Below, one piece after another: positions 27,888 through 37,448 of a DNA stretch of 64,000 nt. Origin of the DNA: Gammaproteobacteria bacterium (GTDB lineage Bacteria; Pseudomonadota; Gammaproteobacteria; DSM-16500). Numbering within the stretch: the first letter of the stretch is position 1; every line of letters starts with the position of its first letter. Below the pieces are notes generated by a model. That model was not told the DNA's origin. It did not search any database and saw nothing but the letters and a program-made list of their open reading frames with translations. Both the position numbers and the translations under genes were made by a program. The stretch lies in the NCBI GenBank assembly GCA_019634835.1, contig JAHCAO010000010.1, positions 1 through 64,000 on the forward strand. The letters run 5' to 3'.

Positions 27888-30800
27888 ATGTTGCGCCAAC
27901 AATTGGAATCCGCACTTAATGAAGATTTTGCATTCTATGAAGATTGGGCGATAGATTACTGCTTACAGGATTTTTACGGTAGGATAAACCAAGGGTTAGC
28001 TGTGTATCAACGTTGCTCGCAAGATTCTAATTTTAATCCAGCAGAGCAGCTTCTAAAAGAGAGTCAAAAATTATTGGCAGAAAATGCCTCGAAAGATCCA
28101 GATGATTTTGATGCAGCACAATTCATGCGGCATACGGTCACGCCTCTTATTGCGGGTAGCATTGCTTTTAACAAGGATACATTGGAGATATGGCAGCTAT
28201 TTTTTGACTCTATAGTCTTATACGCAACACAAGATGTGGATACAGTAATTAAGATAATACTATGTGCCATAGAGCTGATGCTGTTGCAGGGCAGGACAGT
28301 AGATGATCCACGTTTAAATTTTTTCTTATCTGAATGGAGAACCCACTCAAACAAGTGTTCAATCCCCAAATACAATGGATATGAAAGGTTTATAGCAAAC
28401 GAGGCATTAAAAATGGCAGGTATCTCAGTGCCAATCAGTAAAGTTACCTTACAGGATTCATTGGTGAATACTGATCAAGCACAGGAGGAATTGGCATTAT
28501 TAGACTCGGCATTGAGAGAGGAAGCTAAGGATTTTTTTAGTTATATGCAAATCGCTGGCGACGTTAAAAATGAACAAGATTCTGATGAAGAAGACAGTTT
28601 TCCAACAGAATTGATGCAGTCAAAAGTTTTTAGGTTTATCCTGAATTTTTCTACCAATGACTACTATATTCAATTCTTTGACGAAAATGAAAAGATTAAA
28701 TTAATATCTGACTTATGTTCTCTCTATTTATCACAAAAAGAAATTAAAAAAGAAATCAAACTTCTTCTTAAATATGCAGAATCAGTAAGCTGTGAAAATA
28801 AGAAGATAGCTTGTTCATTATGGTTTAATAGATCTCTTCGGAGAATAGAAAAATATAATGATATGAAAAGTCTATGTATTTTGGCGTTGTATGTATTTAA
28901 AAGTGAAGATGATGAGATAGCAAAGAGTTTTACCGAGATAATTTTAAAGAAGCTACTGGAAAACCGAAAAAATGCGATTTTAATTAATTATATTTTAAAA
29001 TCCGTATTGAAATCATTCCATTCTGCGACACTAAACGATATTACTAGCAACAAGAATTTAGCACAATTTGTTACTGTCATTGCATTATCATTAAATGAAA
29101 ATGACCTGCCTGATATAAAAAAATTAATTGATCAAGTAATCGAACAATGTCTGCAATATCAAAGCAAACAGGCCATGGTGATTTATGAGGACATTAATGA
29201 GTATAATCAAGACAGTGTTGATGCAATGGCTGTGCCAAGGGCAAAAAAGATGCTGCTTCATTTTACCAATGAAGAGAGCCTGGATAAATTAGCAAAAAAA
29301 TATGAACAAGTATTGGATCTGACACCAGTACAGTATCAACTTAGTCTTGATAATCTAATTGAGAAATATAGTGATAATATCATCGATATACTATTGCCTA
29401 TTTTCGACAAAAGAACACCGGATATCTTAGCGTTACTTATAAACACTTCTTTGATTGGTATTAACCGATTTCTTGAAATAAATTTCTTTGTCTTGAAGAA
29501 ATATAATTACATTAAAAATTTACAATTACTTGATTATAAATCAGAAAAAAACCTCGTGGAAGTTTTTCAGATGCTAAATATCATGCCAAATAAAAATGCT
29601 GATAAACACTACAAATATATTAGGAGACTACTAAGATCTATTGATACTAAAAAATTAGTTTATGAGGATTTTGTTAAAAATCTGCGATCCTATTTTATTG
29701 GATTTTTTTTGGAGGAAATGAATTTAGATATAAGCGAAGAAGAGTTGATAAAAAGCCATATATACTCTCCCACCGAACTAATAAGCATATTCGTTGGATA
29801 CCAAAGGTATAGTACTAACGGTTATATGCCAATCCTGAAGGGAATTTTAAAATGCTACTTGCAAAGCTCAACGCACCGATTACAAGATTTTCTTTGGGAC
29901 AAAAATCAACCGGATTATTCTGGAAAATTAATTGCAAGTAATAATAATAAAATACATGTGGAATTTGAGAAGCTAGGAATTAATCCAAATGTTGCTTTTA
30001 AATATCCTTACGAGTGTCAATTTGAAGTGGTTGCACCTGAGCAAGTAGATATCAATCAGAGAGTTGTTGTCGTTTGGACAGAAATAAATGAATTATCAAG
30101 TAAATTAAAAATGCTCCTTAGTGATGAAAGCGTAAAACAGTTTCTATTTAGCAATAACTCGGTGGCATTTCTTGAAAGCATCGACAGAAAAATTACTAAC
30201 TACATCACGCAAATTAATAAAAGATGCAAAAAAAATGAAATGGTGGTTGTCAATAACTGGGCAATGATTGATTTTATTGTCAATCAAACGAATTGTCAGT
30301 TACTCAAAAAACTAATGACTGATTTAGAAAAATTAAAACCTGTATTAACAGGGCTCATACAAAAACAGCCTATTCCAGCACTAGAATTAGTTTCTGCATT
30401 TAATCAACATACGATCGATCATATTAAAGACTTAGATATAGCTCTTACGAGTGCAAAAGAGATTAAGGTAAAAGATAGCATAAAGCGGCCGAGGAAATTT
30501 CGAATGGTTGTTTGGGACAAGTCTGATCCAAAGACGTTGCTTCTCGGCAATTATCTCAGCTGTTGTTTAGCAACGGACAGCACTCAGTTTCCAGCAATTA
30601 TAGAGAGAATTATTGATTGTGCCATGAATATGACGGTTGTAATTGATGAAGAAACTAACGAACCCATCAGTGGTGCGTGGTTATATTTTGCAACAGATGT
30701 AAGAACTGGAAAACCCTATCTTGTTGCCAATTTCATTGAAATGAGAGCAAACATTGCTCAGCATCAAAGTCTGCTACGGGATATCATTTTGTCACAGCTA

Positions 30801-31286
30801 ATCAAATTTACTGGTGAATATGCAAGTTATGTATTAGGTGCTGCAAGTAACAAGATTTCTACCGAACAACCTGAGGTTGATTTCAGAATGGCGCCATTAG
30901 AATATGGCAACATATCGGATTTGGTGTTTTTTCAAAGAGAGAATCATTGTATGCAGAAAATTGGCCCTATGTCTCTGGAAAGCAGATTTGATGATTACTA
31001 CCTGAGGTCTGCAGGTTGTGTAAAGCAATTTTATAGATATTCTGCTGTGGATTTGCAATTGCGGTTTGCAAATATCGAGGCATATATCTTCTCATCAACT
31101 GTTGTAAATCGTGCTAAAGGTAACAAGAAACCAACTAGTATTTCTGAGTTACATGCTAATAGGATGATGATTACACAGCCTAGTGTTGAGCCTAGATATC
31201 GAAGTATATTTCATGGAATTCCCAATGCTAAAAAGGCAGTAGTCTCGACACCGTCGATAGGAAGTTCTGGGAGAAAAGTGATTTGA
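27888..31286 (+). CDS. Large (1132-residue) unknown protein, putative effector
   Basis: The ATG has GAGG six bases upstream (ACGAGGAAAATT). No signal peptide or membrane segment. The first 850 residues are mostly helical, rich in Lys, Glu, Asn and Ile, without a motif I recognise. From about residue 870 the composition changes: FRMVVWDKSDPKTLLLGNYL runs into a Cys pair (SCCLATDS), then VVIDEETNEPISGAWLY and YLVANFIEM. This last region has the feel of a small acyltransferase-like or cysteine-containing domain, but I cannot name it. The size, low complexity and position among ankyrin genes suggest a secreted effector (inference). Monocistronic between repeats. Confidence 0.7.
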   Translation: MLRQQLESALNEDFAFYEDWAIDYCLQDFYGRINQGLAVYQRCSQDSNFNPAEQLLKESQKLLAENASKDPDDFDAAQFMRHTVTPLIAGSIAFNKDTLEIWQLFFDSIVLYATQDVDTVIKIILCAIELMLLQGRTVDDPRLNFFLSEWRTHSNKCSIPKYNGYERFIANEALKMAGISVPISKVTLQDSLVNTDQAQEELALLDSALREEAKDFFSYMQIAGDVKNEQDSDEEDSFPTELMQSKVFRFILNFSTNDYYIQFFDENEKIKLISDLCSLYLSQKEIKKEIKLLLKYAESVSCENKKIACSLWFNRSLRRIEKYNDMKSLCILALYVFKSEDDEIAKSFTEIILKKLLENRKNAILINYILKSVLKSFHSATLNDITSNKNLAQFVTVIALSLNENDLPDIKKLIDQVIEQCLQYQSKQAMVIYEDINEYNQDSVDAMAVPRAKKMLLHFTNEESLDKLAKKYEQVLDLTPVQYQLSLDNLIEKYSDNIIDILLPIFDKRTPDILALLINTSLIGINRFLEINFFVLKKYNYIKNLQLLDYKSEKNLVEVFQMLNIMPNKNADKHYKYIRRLLRSIDTKKLVYEDFVKNLRSYFIGFFLEEMNLDISEEELIKSHIYSPTELISIFVGYQRYSTNGYMPILKGILKCYLQSSTHRLQDFLWDKNQPDYSGKLIASNNNKIHVEFEKLGINPNVAFKYPYECQFEVVAPEQVDINQRVVVVWTEINELSSKLKMLLSDESVKQFLFSNNSVAFLESIDRKITNYITQINKRCKKNEMVVVNNWAMIDFIVNQTNCQLLKKLMTDLEKLKPVLTGLIQKQPIPALELVSAFNQHTIDHIKDLDIALTSAKEIKVKDSIKRPRKFRMVVWDKSDPKTLLLGNYLSCCLATDSTQFPAIIERIIDCAMNMTVVIDEETNEPISGAWLYFATDVRTGKPYLVANFIEMRANIAQHQSLLRDIILSQLIKFTGEYASYVLGAASNKISTEQPEVDFRMAPLEYGNISDLVFFQRENHCMQKIGPMSLESRFDDYYLRSAGCVKQFYRYSAVDLQLRFANIEAYIFSSTVVNRAKGNKKPTSISELHANRMMITQPSVEPRYRSIFHGIPNAKKAVVSTPSIGSSGRKVI

Positions 31287-31346
31287 GCACCGTCGCATCA
31301 TCTAAACGGTAGGAACAAGTATGCACTTATGTGAAGTATAAAAAAT

Positions 31347-32246
31347 TCAGTCACTCTGTGGTTGAGTTTGATCGTTTGCCACGACGCAACAAATACCGGA
31401 AATGATTAATATCATTGCAGCAATGGTCGGCAAACTAATAGTTTCATGCATATAAGCAGACGAGATGATAAGGCTGACGACGGGAACTAATAAGAAGCCT
31501 AAAGAGATAACAATAGTTGGCAATTCTTTATTGACCACTAAACCACTCCAATAAGACAATCCTGTGACAAGTATGCCGGTATAGACGAGAGAGAGTATTA
31601 AAGAAGTATTCCAATGAACAGAAATGAATGGTTCATGAAGCCAGGCAAAAGCTAAGATAGGAATGGTGCCAATCAAGAGTTGCCAAGGGATAAGTTCTAG
31701 TGGTGACTTAGACCATTGCATGTAGCGGGCACATAACATGGAAATGGCCCAACATAGCGAAGCCAGCAAAAGCATTGCAGCGCCAAATAAGACTTTTGTA
31801 TTGGTCCAATTCATTTCCCAAGGACTGAGTAGAATAACTAGCCCACTAATACCTAGCGCAAATCCAATCCAGCGGAAGGTACCCACTTTTTCGTTGAAAA
31901 ACAGAGTAGTAGCAGGCATGACCCACAACGGTGTGGTGTAAGCTAATAGCGAAGAGCGACCGGCAGGAAGATAAGCAAGCCCAAAATTAGTCAGTAAAAT
32001 ATAGATACTAATTTGCAATAAACCAATGATGAGAATAAGAGGATAATCTTTACGTTGAGGGAGAGAAAATTTGCCCATTGCAATCACAATCAGCATCATG
32101 GTTGCTGTGCCTACAATCAGTCTGGTGGCAGTATACCAAGTAGGGGACATGTATGTGAGACCAATTTTATTAATTGGCCAAGCCATTCCCCAGCTAATGA
32201 CAATAAATATAAATAGACCAAGAATTCGAAAATTAATATTTCCCAT
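31347..32246 (-). CDS. DMT-superfamily (EamA) transporter
   Basis: 299 residues with ten predicted membrane helices in two EamA halves: N-terminal ILGLFIFIVISWGMAWPINK and the second half from AAMLLLASLCWAISMLCARY. Conserved features include PAGRSSLLAYTTPLWV and the ALGISGLVIL block. Members export amino acids or other metabolites; the substrate cannot be deduced. It points away from purH, and the gap upstream holds a family 2 repeat. Confidence 0.88.
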   Translation of the reverse strand: MGNINFRILGLFIFIVISWGMAWPINKIGLTYMSPTWYTATRLIVGTATMMLIVIAMGKFSLPQRKDYPLILIIGLLQISIYILLTNFGLAYLPAGRSSLLAYTTPLWVMPATTLFFNEKVGTFRWIGFALGISGLVILLSPWEMNWTNTKVLFGAAMLLLASLCWAISMLCARYMQWSKSPLELIPWQLLIGTIPILAFAWLHEPFISVHWNTSLILSLVYTGILVTGLSYWSGLVVNKELPTIVISLGFLLVPVVSLIISSAYMHETISLPTIAAMILIISGICCVVANDQTQPQSD

Positions 32247-32325
32247 GAGGCAGGCCTTAGTATAATTGTCTTGTATGTTTTGGGCTCATTATACCCGTAA
32301 TTTAAACGCTTACACTTAAAATTTG

Positions 32326-32510
32326 TATATTCGTTTAACCTGTTAAAAATTTAAGATTAGCGCCCTCTTGCGAAGGTTGCCTATTTAAGCGGGAAGATGT
32401 GCTGAACTATCATGGTCGTAGACAAGAGGATCCGGGTTGGGAGTGGGCTGAACAACCTGGAGGACACGACCCAGTCACACCACGATAGTGGGGTGAGTCA
32501 GTCTGTGGTA
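32326..32510. repeat. Dispersed intergenic repeat, family 2 copy 2
   Basis: Aligns with 27633-27810 and in its first part with 42776-42868 (TTCG.TTAACC.GTT.AAAAA). Contains GTCGTAGACAAGAGGATCC and an inner, imperfect stem (CTATCATGGTCGT with ACCACGATAG). It fills the 368-base gap between the transporter and purH, together with the purH promoter candidate. Confidence 0.65.
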
Positions 32511-32560
32511 GGACGACTGTAGGTCAATCCATGGACAATGGCTTAATCCTCCAACGTCTC

Positions 32561-32588
32561 TTTCTAAATTTTAATGGACCGCTATAAT
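32561..32588 (+). promoter_or_regulatory. Candidate promoter of purH
   Basis: A consensus TATAAT (32583-32588) lies 26 bases before the purH ATG, with a weak TTTCTA (32561-32566) 16 bases upstream. No recognisable PurR operator was seen. Confidence 0.4.
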
Positions 32589-32614
32589 ATGCTCACACAC
32601 ATAAGAGATAAAAT

Positions 32615-34156
32615 ATGAAACATATTCCTATTAGATGTGCATTACTTTCTGTCTCAGATAAAACAGGTATTGTTGAGTTTGCCAAAAGCCTTATTCATCA
32701 AGGCGTGGATATTATATCTACCGGCGGGACGAGTAAAATACTGTGTGATGCTAATATTCCGCATCGGCAAGTAGAAGAGGTCACCGGATTACCTGAAATG
32801 CTAGATGGCCGTGTTAAGACGCTGCATCCTAAAATACATGGCGGCATACTGGGCCGCCGCGACGATCATGCGATGGAAGCAGTGCAACATCAAATTCATT
32901 GGATTGATTTAGTCGTCGTCAACTTTTATCCGTTTGCTGCAGCAGTTAATGACAAGAAAGATATAAGTTGGGAGGACGTGGTTGAGTATATTGATATTGG
33001 TGGGCCAACCATGGTGCGCGCCGCAGCCAAGAATTTTGCTTGGGTAGGAGTGGTAGTGGATCCCAAGGATTATGCGCAAATCACCACTGAGATAGAAAGC
33101 TCAAATGGATTAGGGATTAGCACGAGAAAGAATCTCGCAGAAAAAGCATTTGCGCTCACGGCTCACTATGATGGGATGATCCATCAGTATTTTTTACAGA
33201 GAGAGGAAAATCAGCGGGAATGTCCACCTTATGTTGATTTGCAATTAGAAAAATTAGCTGAATTACGTTACGGTGAAAATCCGCATCAGAAAGCGTGCGC
33301 TTATCAATTTAAGCAACATCAGCAAGGTGTTTTGTCTGCTGCGCAACATCAAGGCAAGCCGCTATCTTACAATAACATTCTTGATACGGAAGCGGCATGG
33401 GCGTGTGTCGGTGAATTTAGTGATCCAGCCTGTGTTGTTGTAAAACATGCCAATCCATGTGGCGTAGCGACTTCTGCCACCATTGATGATGCTTATACAT
33501 TGGCTTATCAAGCAGATTCACAGTCAGCATTTGGCGGTATCATTGCGTTGAACCGCCCATGTACTAAAGCAATAGCTGAAGCGATAGCCAATATCTTTGT
33601 GGAAGTCATCATTGCTCCAGCTTATACGCAGGAAGCACTGACAATCCTAGGAAGTAAGCCTGCTTTACGTGTACTTGAAATGTTGGTTCAACGTGACCAA
33701 CGATGGGAGATGAAGTTTATTACAGGTGGTATCCTCATGCAGGAGAAAGATGTCCAAGTGATTCTAGCCAGCGACCTAAAAGTCGTTACTAGTATGAAGC
33801 CCAATCAAGAAGACATTGACGCAATGCTATTCGCTTGGCGGGTCCTGAAACATATAAAATCAAATGGTATTTTACTTGCCAAGCAAAATGCCACTGTTGG
33901 AATTGGTGCGGGGCAAGTTTCTCGTATCGATGCGGTGGATTTGGCTGTGCGCAAAGCGGGAGAAAGGATTCAAAATACGGTGTTGGCCTCTGATGCATTT
34001 TTTCCTTTTCGTGATAGTATCGATAGGTTGGGTGGTACTGGTGTGCGAGCAATTATCCAACCTGGTGGTTCAATGCGTGATGAGGAAGTGATTGCAGCTT
34101 GTAATGAACACAAGATTGCGATGGTATTTACCGGCAAAAGATGTTTTAGGCATTAG
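32615..34156 (+). CDS. purH: Bifunctional AICAR formyltransferase / IMP cyclohydrolase
   Basis: 513 residues. Carries the last two steps to IMP. The N-terminal cyclohydrolase domain has ALLSVSDKTGIVEFAKSL, STGGTSKIL, EMLDGRVKTLHPKIHGGIL and VVNFYPF. The formyltransferase domain has LRYGENPHQKA, VVVKHANPCGVA and SAFGGIIALNRP, and ends FTGKRCFRH. AGATAAA precedes the ATG and the start matches the family. It is separated from purL-N by 5 kb that includes an unrelated large gene, and followed by a 175-bp inverted-repeat element and purE. Confidence 0.97.
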   Translation: MKHIPIRCALLSVSDKTGIVEFAKSLIHQGVDIISTGGTSKILCDANIPHRQVEEVTGLPEMLDGRVKTLHPKIHGGILGRRDDHAMEAVQHQIHWIDLVVVNFYPFAAAVNDKKDISWEDVVEYIDIGGPTMVRAAAKNFAWVGVVVDPKDYAQITTEIESSNGLGISTRKNLAEKAFALTAHYDGMIHQYFLQREENQRECPPYVDLQLEKLAELRYGENPHQKACAYQFKQHQQGVLSAAQHQGKPLSYNNILDTEAAWACVGEFSDPACVVVKHANPCGVATSATIDDAYTLAYQADSQSAFGGIIALNRPCTKAIAEAIANIFVEVIIAPAYTQEALTILGSKPALRVLEMLVQRDQRWEMKFITGGILMQEKDVQVILASDLKVVTSMKPNQEDIDAMLFAWRVLKHIKSNGILLAKQNATVGIGAGQVSRIDAVDLAVRKAGERIQNTVLASDAFFPFRDSIDRLGGTGVRAIIQPGGSMRDEEVIAACNEHKIAMVFTGKRCFRH

Positions 34157-34159
34157 GGG

Positions 34160-34334
34160 TAAATGTTCAGTGGTCGTAGTATTGGAGTTAGTCTGCTCCT
34201 TTTATTTTTTTATATGAGGGAAAGTGGACAGGAGTCCACTTTAGCAAAAGCCGGAAGGGAAACGTCTTTTGCGACCGAATATAAAAAAATAAAAGGAGCA
34301 GACTAACTCCAATACTACGACCACTGAACATTTA
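34160..34334. repeat. Inverted-repeat element with 56-bp perfect arms
   Basis: Arms 34160-34215 and 34279-34334 are exact reverse complements over 56 bases around a 63-base centre. The centre itself contains AAAGTGGA...TCCACTTT. It starts four bases after the purH stop and would form a very stable hairpin between purH and purE. No second copy was found in this window. Confidence 0.85.
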
Positions 34335-34400
34335 TCATTAGACCCTATTCTCGCCGCAAAAAATAATCTGGTATGATGGCAATTTCTTTCGGGGACGGCT

Positions 34401-34895
34401 ATGTCAAAACCATTGGTATCGATTGTGATGGGATCCAAGTCAGATTGGAGTGTGATGGAAGAAGCCAGCTTAATGCTGGACAAGCTCAATGTTTCTCATG
34501 AAGCGCGTGCTTTGTCAGCACACAGGACACCAGATGCTTTGTTTGAGTATATCAAGTCAGCGGAACAACGCGGTGTTGAGGTGTTTATTGCAGCAGCGGG
34601 GGGTGCCGCACATTTGCCAGGTGTGGTGGCAGCCAAGACTTTCATTCCGGTATTGGGTGTGCCCATGCCGTCATCCACTTTCACGAATGGATTAGATGCG
34701 CTATTGTCGATTGTGCAAATGCCAGCGGGTATTCCGGTGGGTACATTGGCAGTCGGCAAAGCAGGAGCTATTAATGCAGCGATATTAGCAGCAAGCATTC
34801 TTGGAAATAAATATCCTGAATATCATGAAGCGGTGCGAAAACATCGTGAAAAACAGGCCCAAGCGGTATTAGAAAATTCAGAATTGAAGGGATAA
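34401..34895 (+). CDS. purE: N5-carboxyaminoimidazole ribonucleotide mutase, class I PurE
   Basis: 164 residues. Family signatures: [14 protein letters not shown] at the N-terminus, [12 protein letters not shown], then [18 protein letters not shown] and [10 protein letters not shown]. Class I PurE acts on the product of PurK, but no purK lies next to it here. GGGGAC lies ahead of the ATG. glyA starts four bases after the stop, so the two form an operon joining purine synthesis to one-carbon supply. Confidence 0.96.
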   Translation: MSKPLVSIVMGSKSDWSVMEEASLMLDKLNVSHEARALSAHRTPDALFEYIKSAEQRGVEVFIAAAGGAAHLPGVVAAKTFIPVLGVPMPSSTFTNGLDALLSIVQMPAGIPVGTLAVGKAGAINAAILAASILGNKYPEYHEAVRKHREKQAQAVLENSELKG

Positions 34896-34899
34896 AACC

Positions 34900-36153
34900 A
34901 TGTTTTCCCATGAACCATTACATGAATTTGATCCAGCTATCTGGCAAGTGATAGAAAGTGAAAAACAACGCCAAGAAGATCACATAGAATTAATTGCTTC
35001 AGAAAATTATGTTAGCCCTAATGTATTAGCGGTGCAGGGATCTGTACTGACGAATAAATATGCCGAAGGGTATCCGGGTAAGCGATATTATGGTGGCTGC
35101 GAATTTGTAGATGTTGGAGAAAATCTCGCTATTGAGAGAGCAAAAAAATTATTTGGTGCAGATTATGTTAATGTGCAACCGCATTCTGGTTCACAGGCCA
35201 ACGCGGCTGCCTATGCAGCCATGATTCATCCTGGTGATGTGGTGTTGGGCATGAATCTTGCGCATGGCGGTCATTTGACACACGGTTCTCCAGTTAATTT
35301 TTCTGGCAAACTTTATCAATTTTATTCATACGGGATACATCCAGAGACAGGCGAAATTAATTATGATGAGGCAGCTCAATTAGCTAAAGCGCATCAACCT
35401 AAACTGATTGTCACGGGATTTTCCGCTTATTCACGTATTGTAGATTGGCAGCGTTTCCGTGATATAGCGGACAGTGTTGGTGCCTATCTTTTGTCTGATA
35501 TTGCACATGTGGCGGGCTTGATTGCGGTGGGCTTGTATCCATCTCCTGTTAATATTGCGGATGTTACCACAACGACGACGCATAAAACTTTACGTGGTCC
35601 GCGTGGCGGTATGATCATGGCAAAGGCAAACCCAGAGCTGGAAAAAAAATTAAATTCGGCGGTGTTTCCTGGTGCACAAGGCGGCCCGTTAGAGCATGTG
35701 ATTGCAGCAAAAGCGGTGTCTTTTCTGGAGGCGCTACAACCTGAGTTTAAAGTTTATCAACAGCAAGTTCTCAATAATGCGCGGACAATGGCCAAGGTGA
35801 TCATGAAACGTGGTTATAAAATAGTGAGCGGTGGTACTGACGATCATTTGATGTTAATTGATTTAATTGACAAAAAAATCACTGGTAAAGAAGCAGAAGC
35901 AGCTTTGGGCCGAGCTTGTATCACTACGAATAAAAATGCCGTGCCCCATGATCCGCAATCACCATTTATTACCAGCGGGATTCGTATTGGTTCACCTGCT
36001 GTGACCACACGTGGCTTCAAAGAACCAGAATGTGAGCAAGTAGCAAGTTGGATTTGTGATATTTTAGATGATTTGCAAAATGAAGCGACCATCTCTCGCA
36101 TCAAAATGGAAGCTGCCACTTTATGCAAAAAGTATCCGGTTTATAACAGATAA
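34900..36153 (+). CDS. glyA: Serine hydroxymethyltransferase
   Basis: 417 residues, normal length. Interconverts serine and glycine, charging THF; it supplies glycine for PurD and one-carbon units for PurN and PurH. Markers: [33 protein letters not shown], the PLP lysine in [14 protein letters not shown] near residue 228, and [17 protein letters not shown]. Cotranscribed with purE. Confidence 0.98.
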   Translation: MFSHEPLHEFDPAIWQVIESEKQRQEDHIELIASENYVSPNVLAVQGSVLTNKYAEGYPGKRYYGGCEFVDVGENLAIERAKKLFGADYVNVQPHSGSQANAAAYAAMIHPGDVVLGMNLAHGGHLTHGSPVNFSGKLYQFYSYGIHPETGEINYDEAAQLAKAHQPKLIVTGFSAYSRIVDWQRFRDIADSVGAYLLSDIAHVAGLIAVGLYPSPVNIADVTTTTTHKTLRGPRGGMIMAKANPELEKKLNSAVFPGAQGGPLEHVIAAKAVSFLEALQPEFKVYQQQVLNNARTMAKVIMKRGYKIVSGGTDDHLMLIDLIDKKITGKEAEAALGRACITTNKNAVPHDPQSPFITSGIRIGSPAVTTRGFKEPECEQVASWICDILDDLQNEATISRIKMEAATLCKKYPVYNR

Positions 36154-36310
36154 ACACTAGGGTCAAAATCAATCGTTCAAGCGGAGCTCTTTCCTTACTT
36201 TCTAAGTTAAAGGAAAAGCGACTCTTACAAGAACTGCTCTCCGGCATGGTTTAACTGTAGAATAACTTTTATTAAAAGTGGTTAATAATTTCGTCATTAC
36301 TGTTTGCTAA

Positions 36311-36783
36311 AATTCTCTACAACTACAATTTAAGAAACAAAGCGAAGAGGATAAAACCCTGCAGCGCAATAATGAGAAGAAGTACTACTACAAGCGTACG
36401 ATTGCTGATTTTAACAAAGCCATTGAGCTGACCCGGATTATGTGGAAGCCAAAAAAAACCTAGCAGAGATCATGGCAAAACATGACAAATCTGATCTTTT
36501 CGATGTCCTTAAAGAACTTCCCAACAAAAAACAAATCCCATTACTAAGGCAATGCTTGGATAAGAATACGGTACTAGGAGAAAGGTTTTGGAAGCAGGAA
36601 GGAGTACACGCATGTAGTAAGGAAAGGGGTACATTGAAGAAAATTCAGGATCAATTATCATATTTGGAAGGATCTATGCCTAGGATTGTTGATACTAAGT
36701 CCTTCCACTTAACAATATTTCGTACTAAAAATCAACTAACACCAGAGCGTGCTGAGCTTATTGCGATACACAACAAATTGTAA
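36311..36783 (+). pseudogene. Frameshifted TPR-protein remnant
   Basis: The frame open from 36311 encodes ADFNKAIEL, half of a tetratricopeptide repeat, up to about 36430. The rest of the TPR (PDYVEAKKNLAEIM) continues in the next frame, which then stays open to 36783. One missing base near 36430 (GAGCTGACCCGG where GAGCTGAACCCGG would read through) joins them into AIEL-NPDYVEAKKNLA. No start codon with a ribosome site is seen upstream. The 3' part reads as a 113-codon ORF from a GTG at 36442, but the N-terminus of any intact protein is lost. Confidence 0.65.
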
Positions 36784-37326
36784 CTAGATTGAAGGATAAG
36801 TGTATAAGTGTAACTTTACCAACGTTAATGCTTGTTGTAACCAGGGAGTGAATTTCTCTGGATACAACACTATTTCTGACTCTAAAACAGGTAGTGTTAT
36901 CCATCGATAATCATGCACTTCATCAGAGTTAGGATAGATGGGTTGGTTGGGGAGAGTTTCGCCTACTAATACATGGTCTATTTCATGCTCTGATAAGCCA
37001 TTTGCAAAATGTGCATTATACTGAAACCACCCTAGATTTGTTAAAGGTGTCATCATCCCTAATTCTTCTTTTAGCCGTCTTTGGCTGGCAGCGAGGATGG
37101 TTTCGCCAGCTCGAGGATGAGAGCAACAAGTATTCGTCCATAGTCCAGGTGAATGGTACTTATGTAGAGCGCGCTGCTGCAACAAGATTTCTAACTGTGG
37201 GACTCGGCGGAAGATAAAGACAGAAAAAGCTCTATGCAGTAGATTTTTTTTATGTGCTTCTAATTTTTCTACTATGCCAATCTCATTGTCTTGCGTGTCA
37301 ACCAGAATAACGTACTCGGTGGTCAT
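36784..37326 (-). CDS. idi: Isopentenyl-diphosphate delta-isomerase, type 1
   Basis: About 180 residues from the ATG at 37326; an ATG at 37353 is alternative, and neither has a good ribosome site. Interconverts IPP and DMAPP, needed with the mevalonate route. Nudix-fold markers: HRAFSVFIF, QQRALHKYHSPGLWTN, active-site Cys in TNTCCSHPRAGE, and EELGM. Metal-binding EHEIDHVLVG and the catalytic Glu are present. Divergent from HMG-CoA reductase, the first gene of the mevalonate run. Confidence 0.94.
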   Translation of the reverse strand: MTTEYVILVDTQDNEIGIVEKLEAHKKNLLHRAFSVFIFRRVPQLEILLQQRALHKYHSPGLWTNTCCSHPRAGETILAASQRRLKEELGMMTPLTNLGWFQYNAHFANGLSEHEIDHVLVGETLPNQPIYPNSDEVHDYRWITLPVLESEIVLYPEKFTPWLQQALTLVKLHLYTYPSI

Positions 37327-37448
37327 GGGCGATTGTGACCCGTCGGCATGCATTCAGTTGCTGTCATAACACATTTTCCAGTAGAATGGGTGCCTTTTAT
37401 AACCTTATGGTTTGTGTATTTCAAGAGAAATATGCGTTGGCGAGGTAT

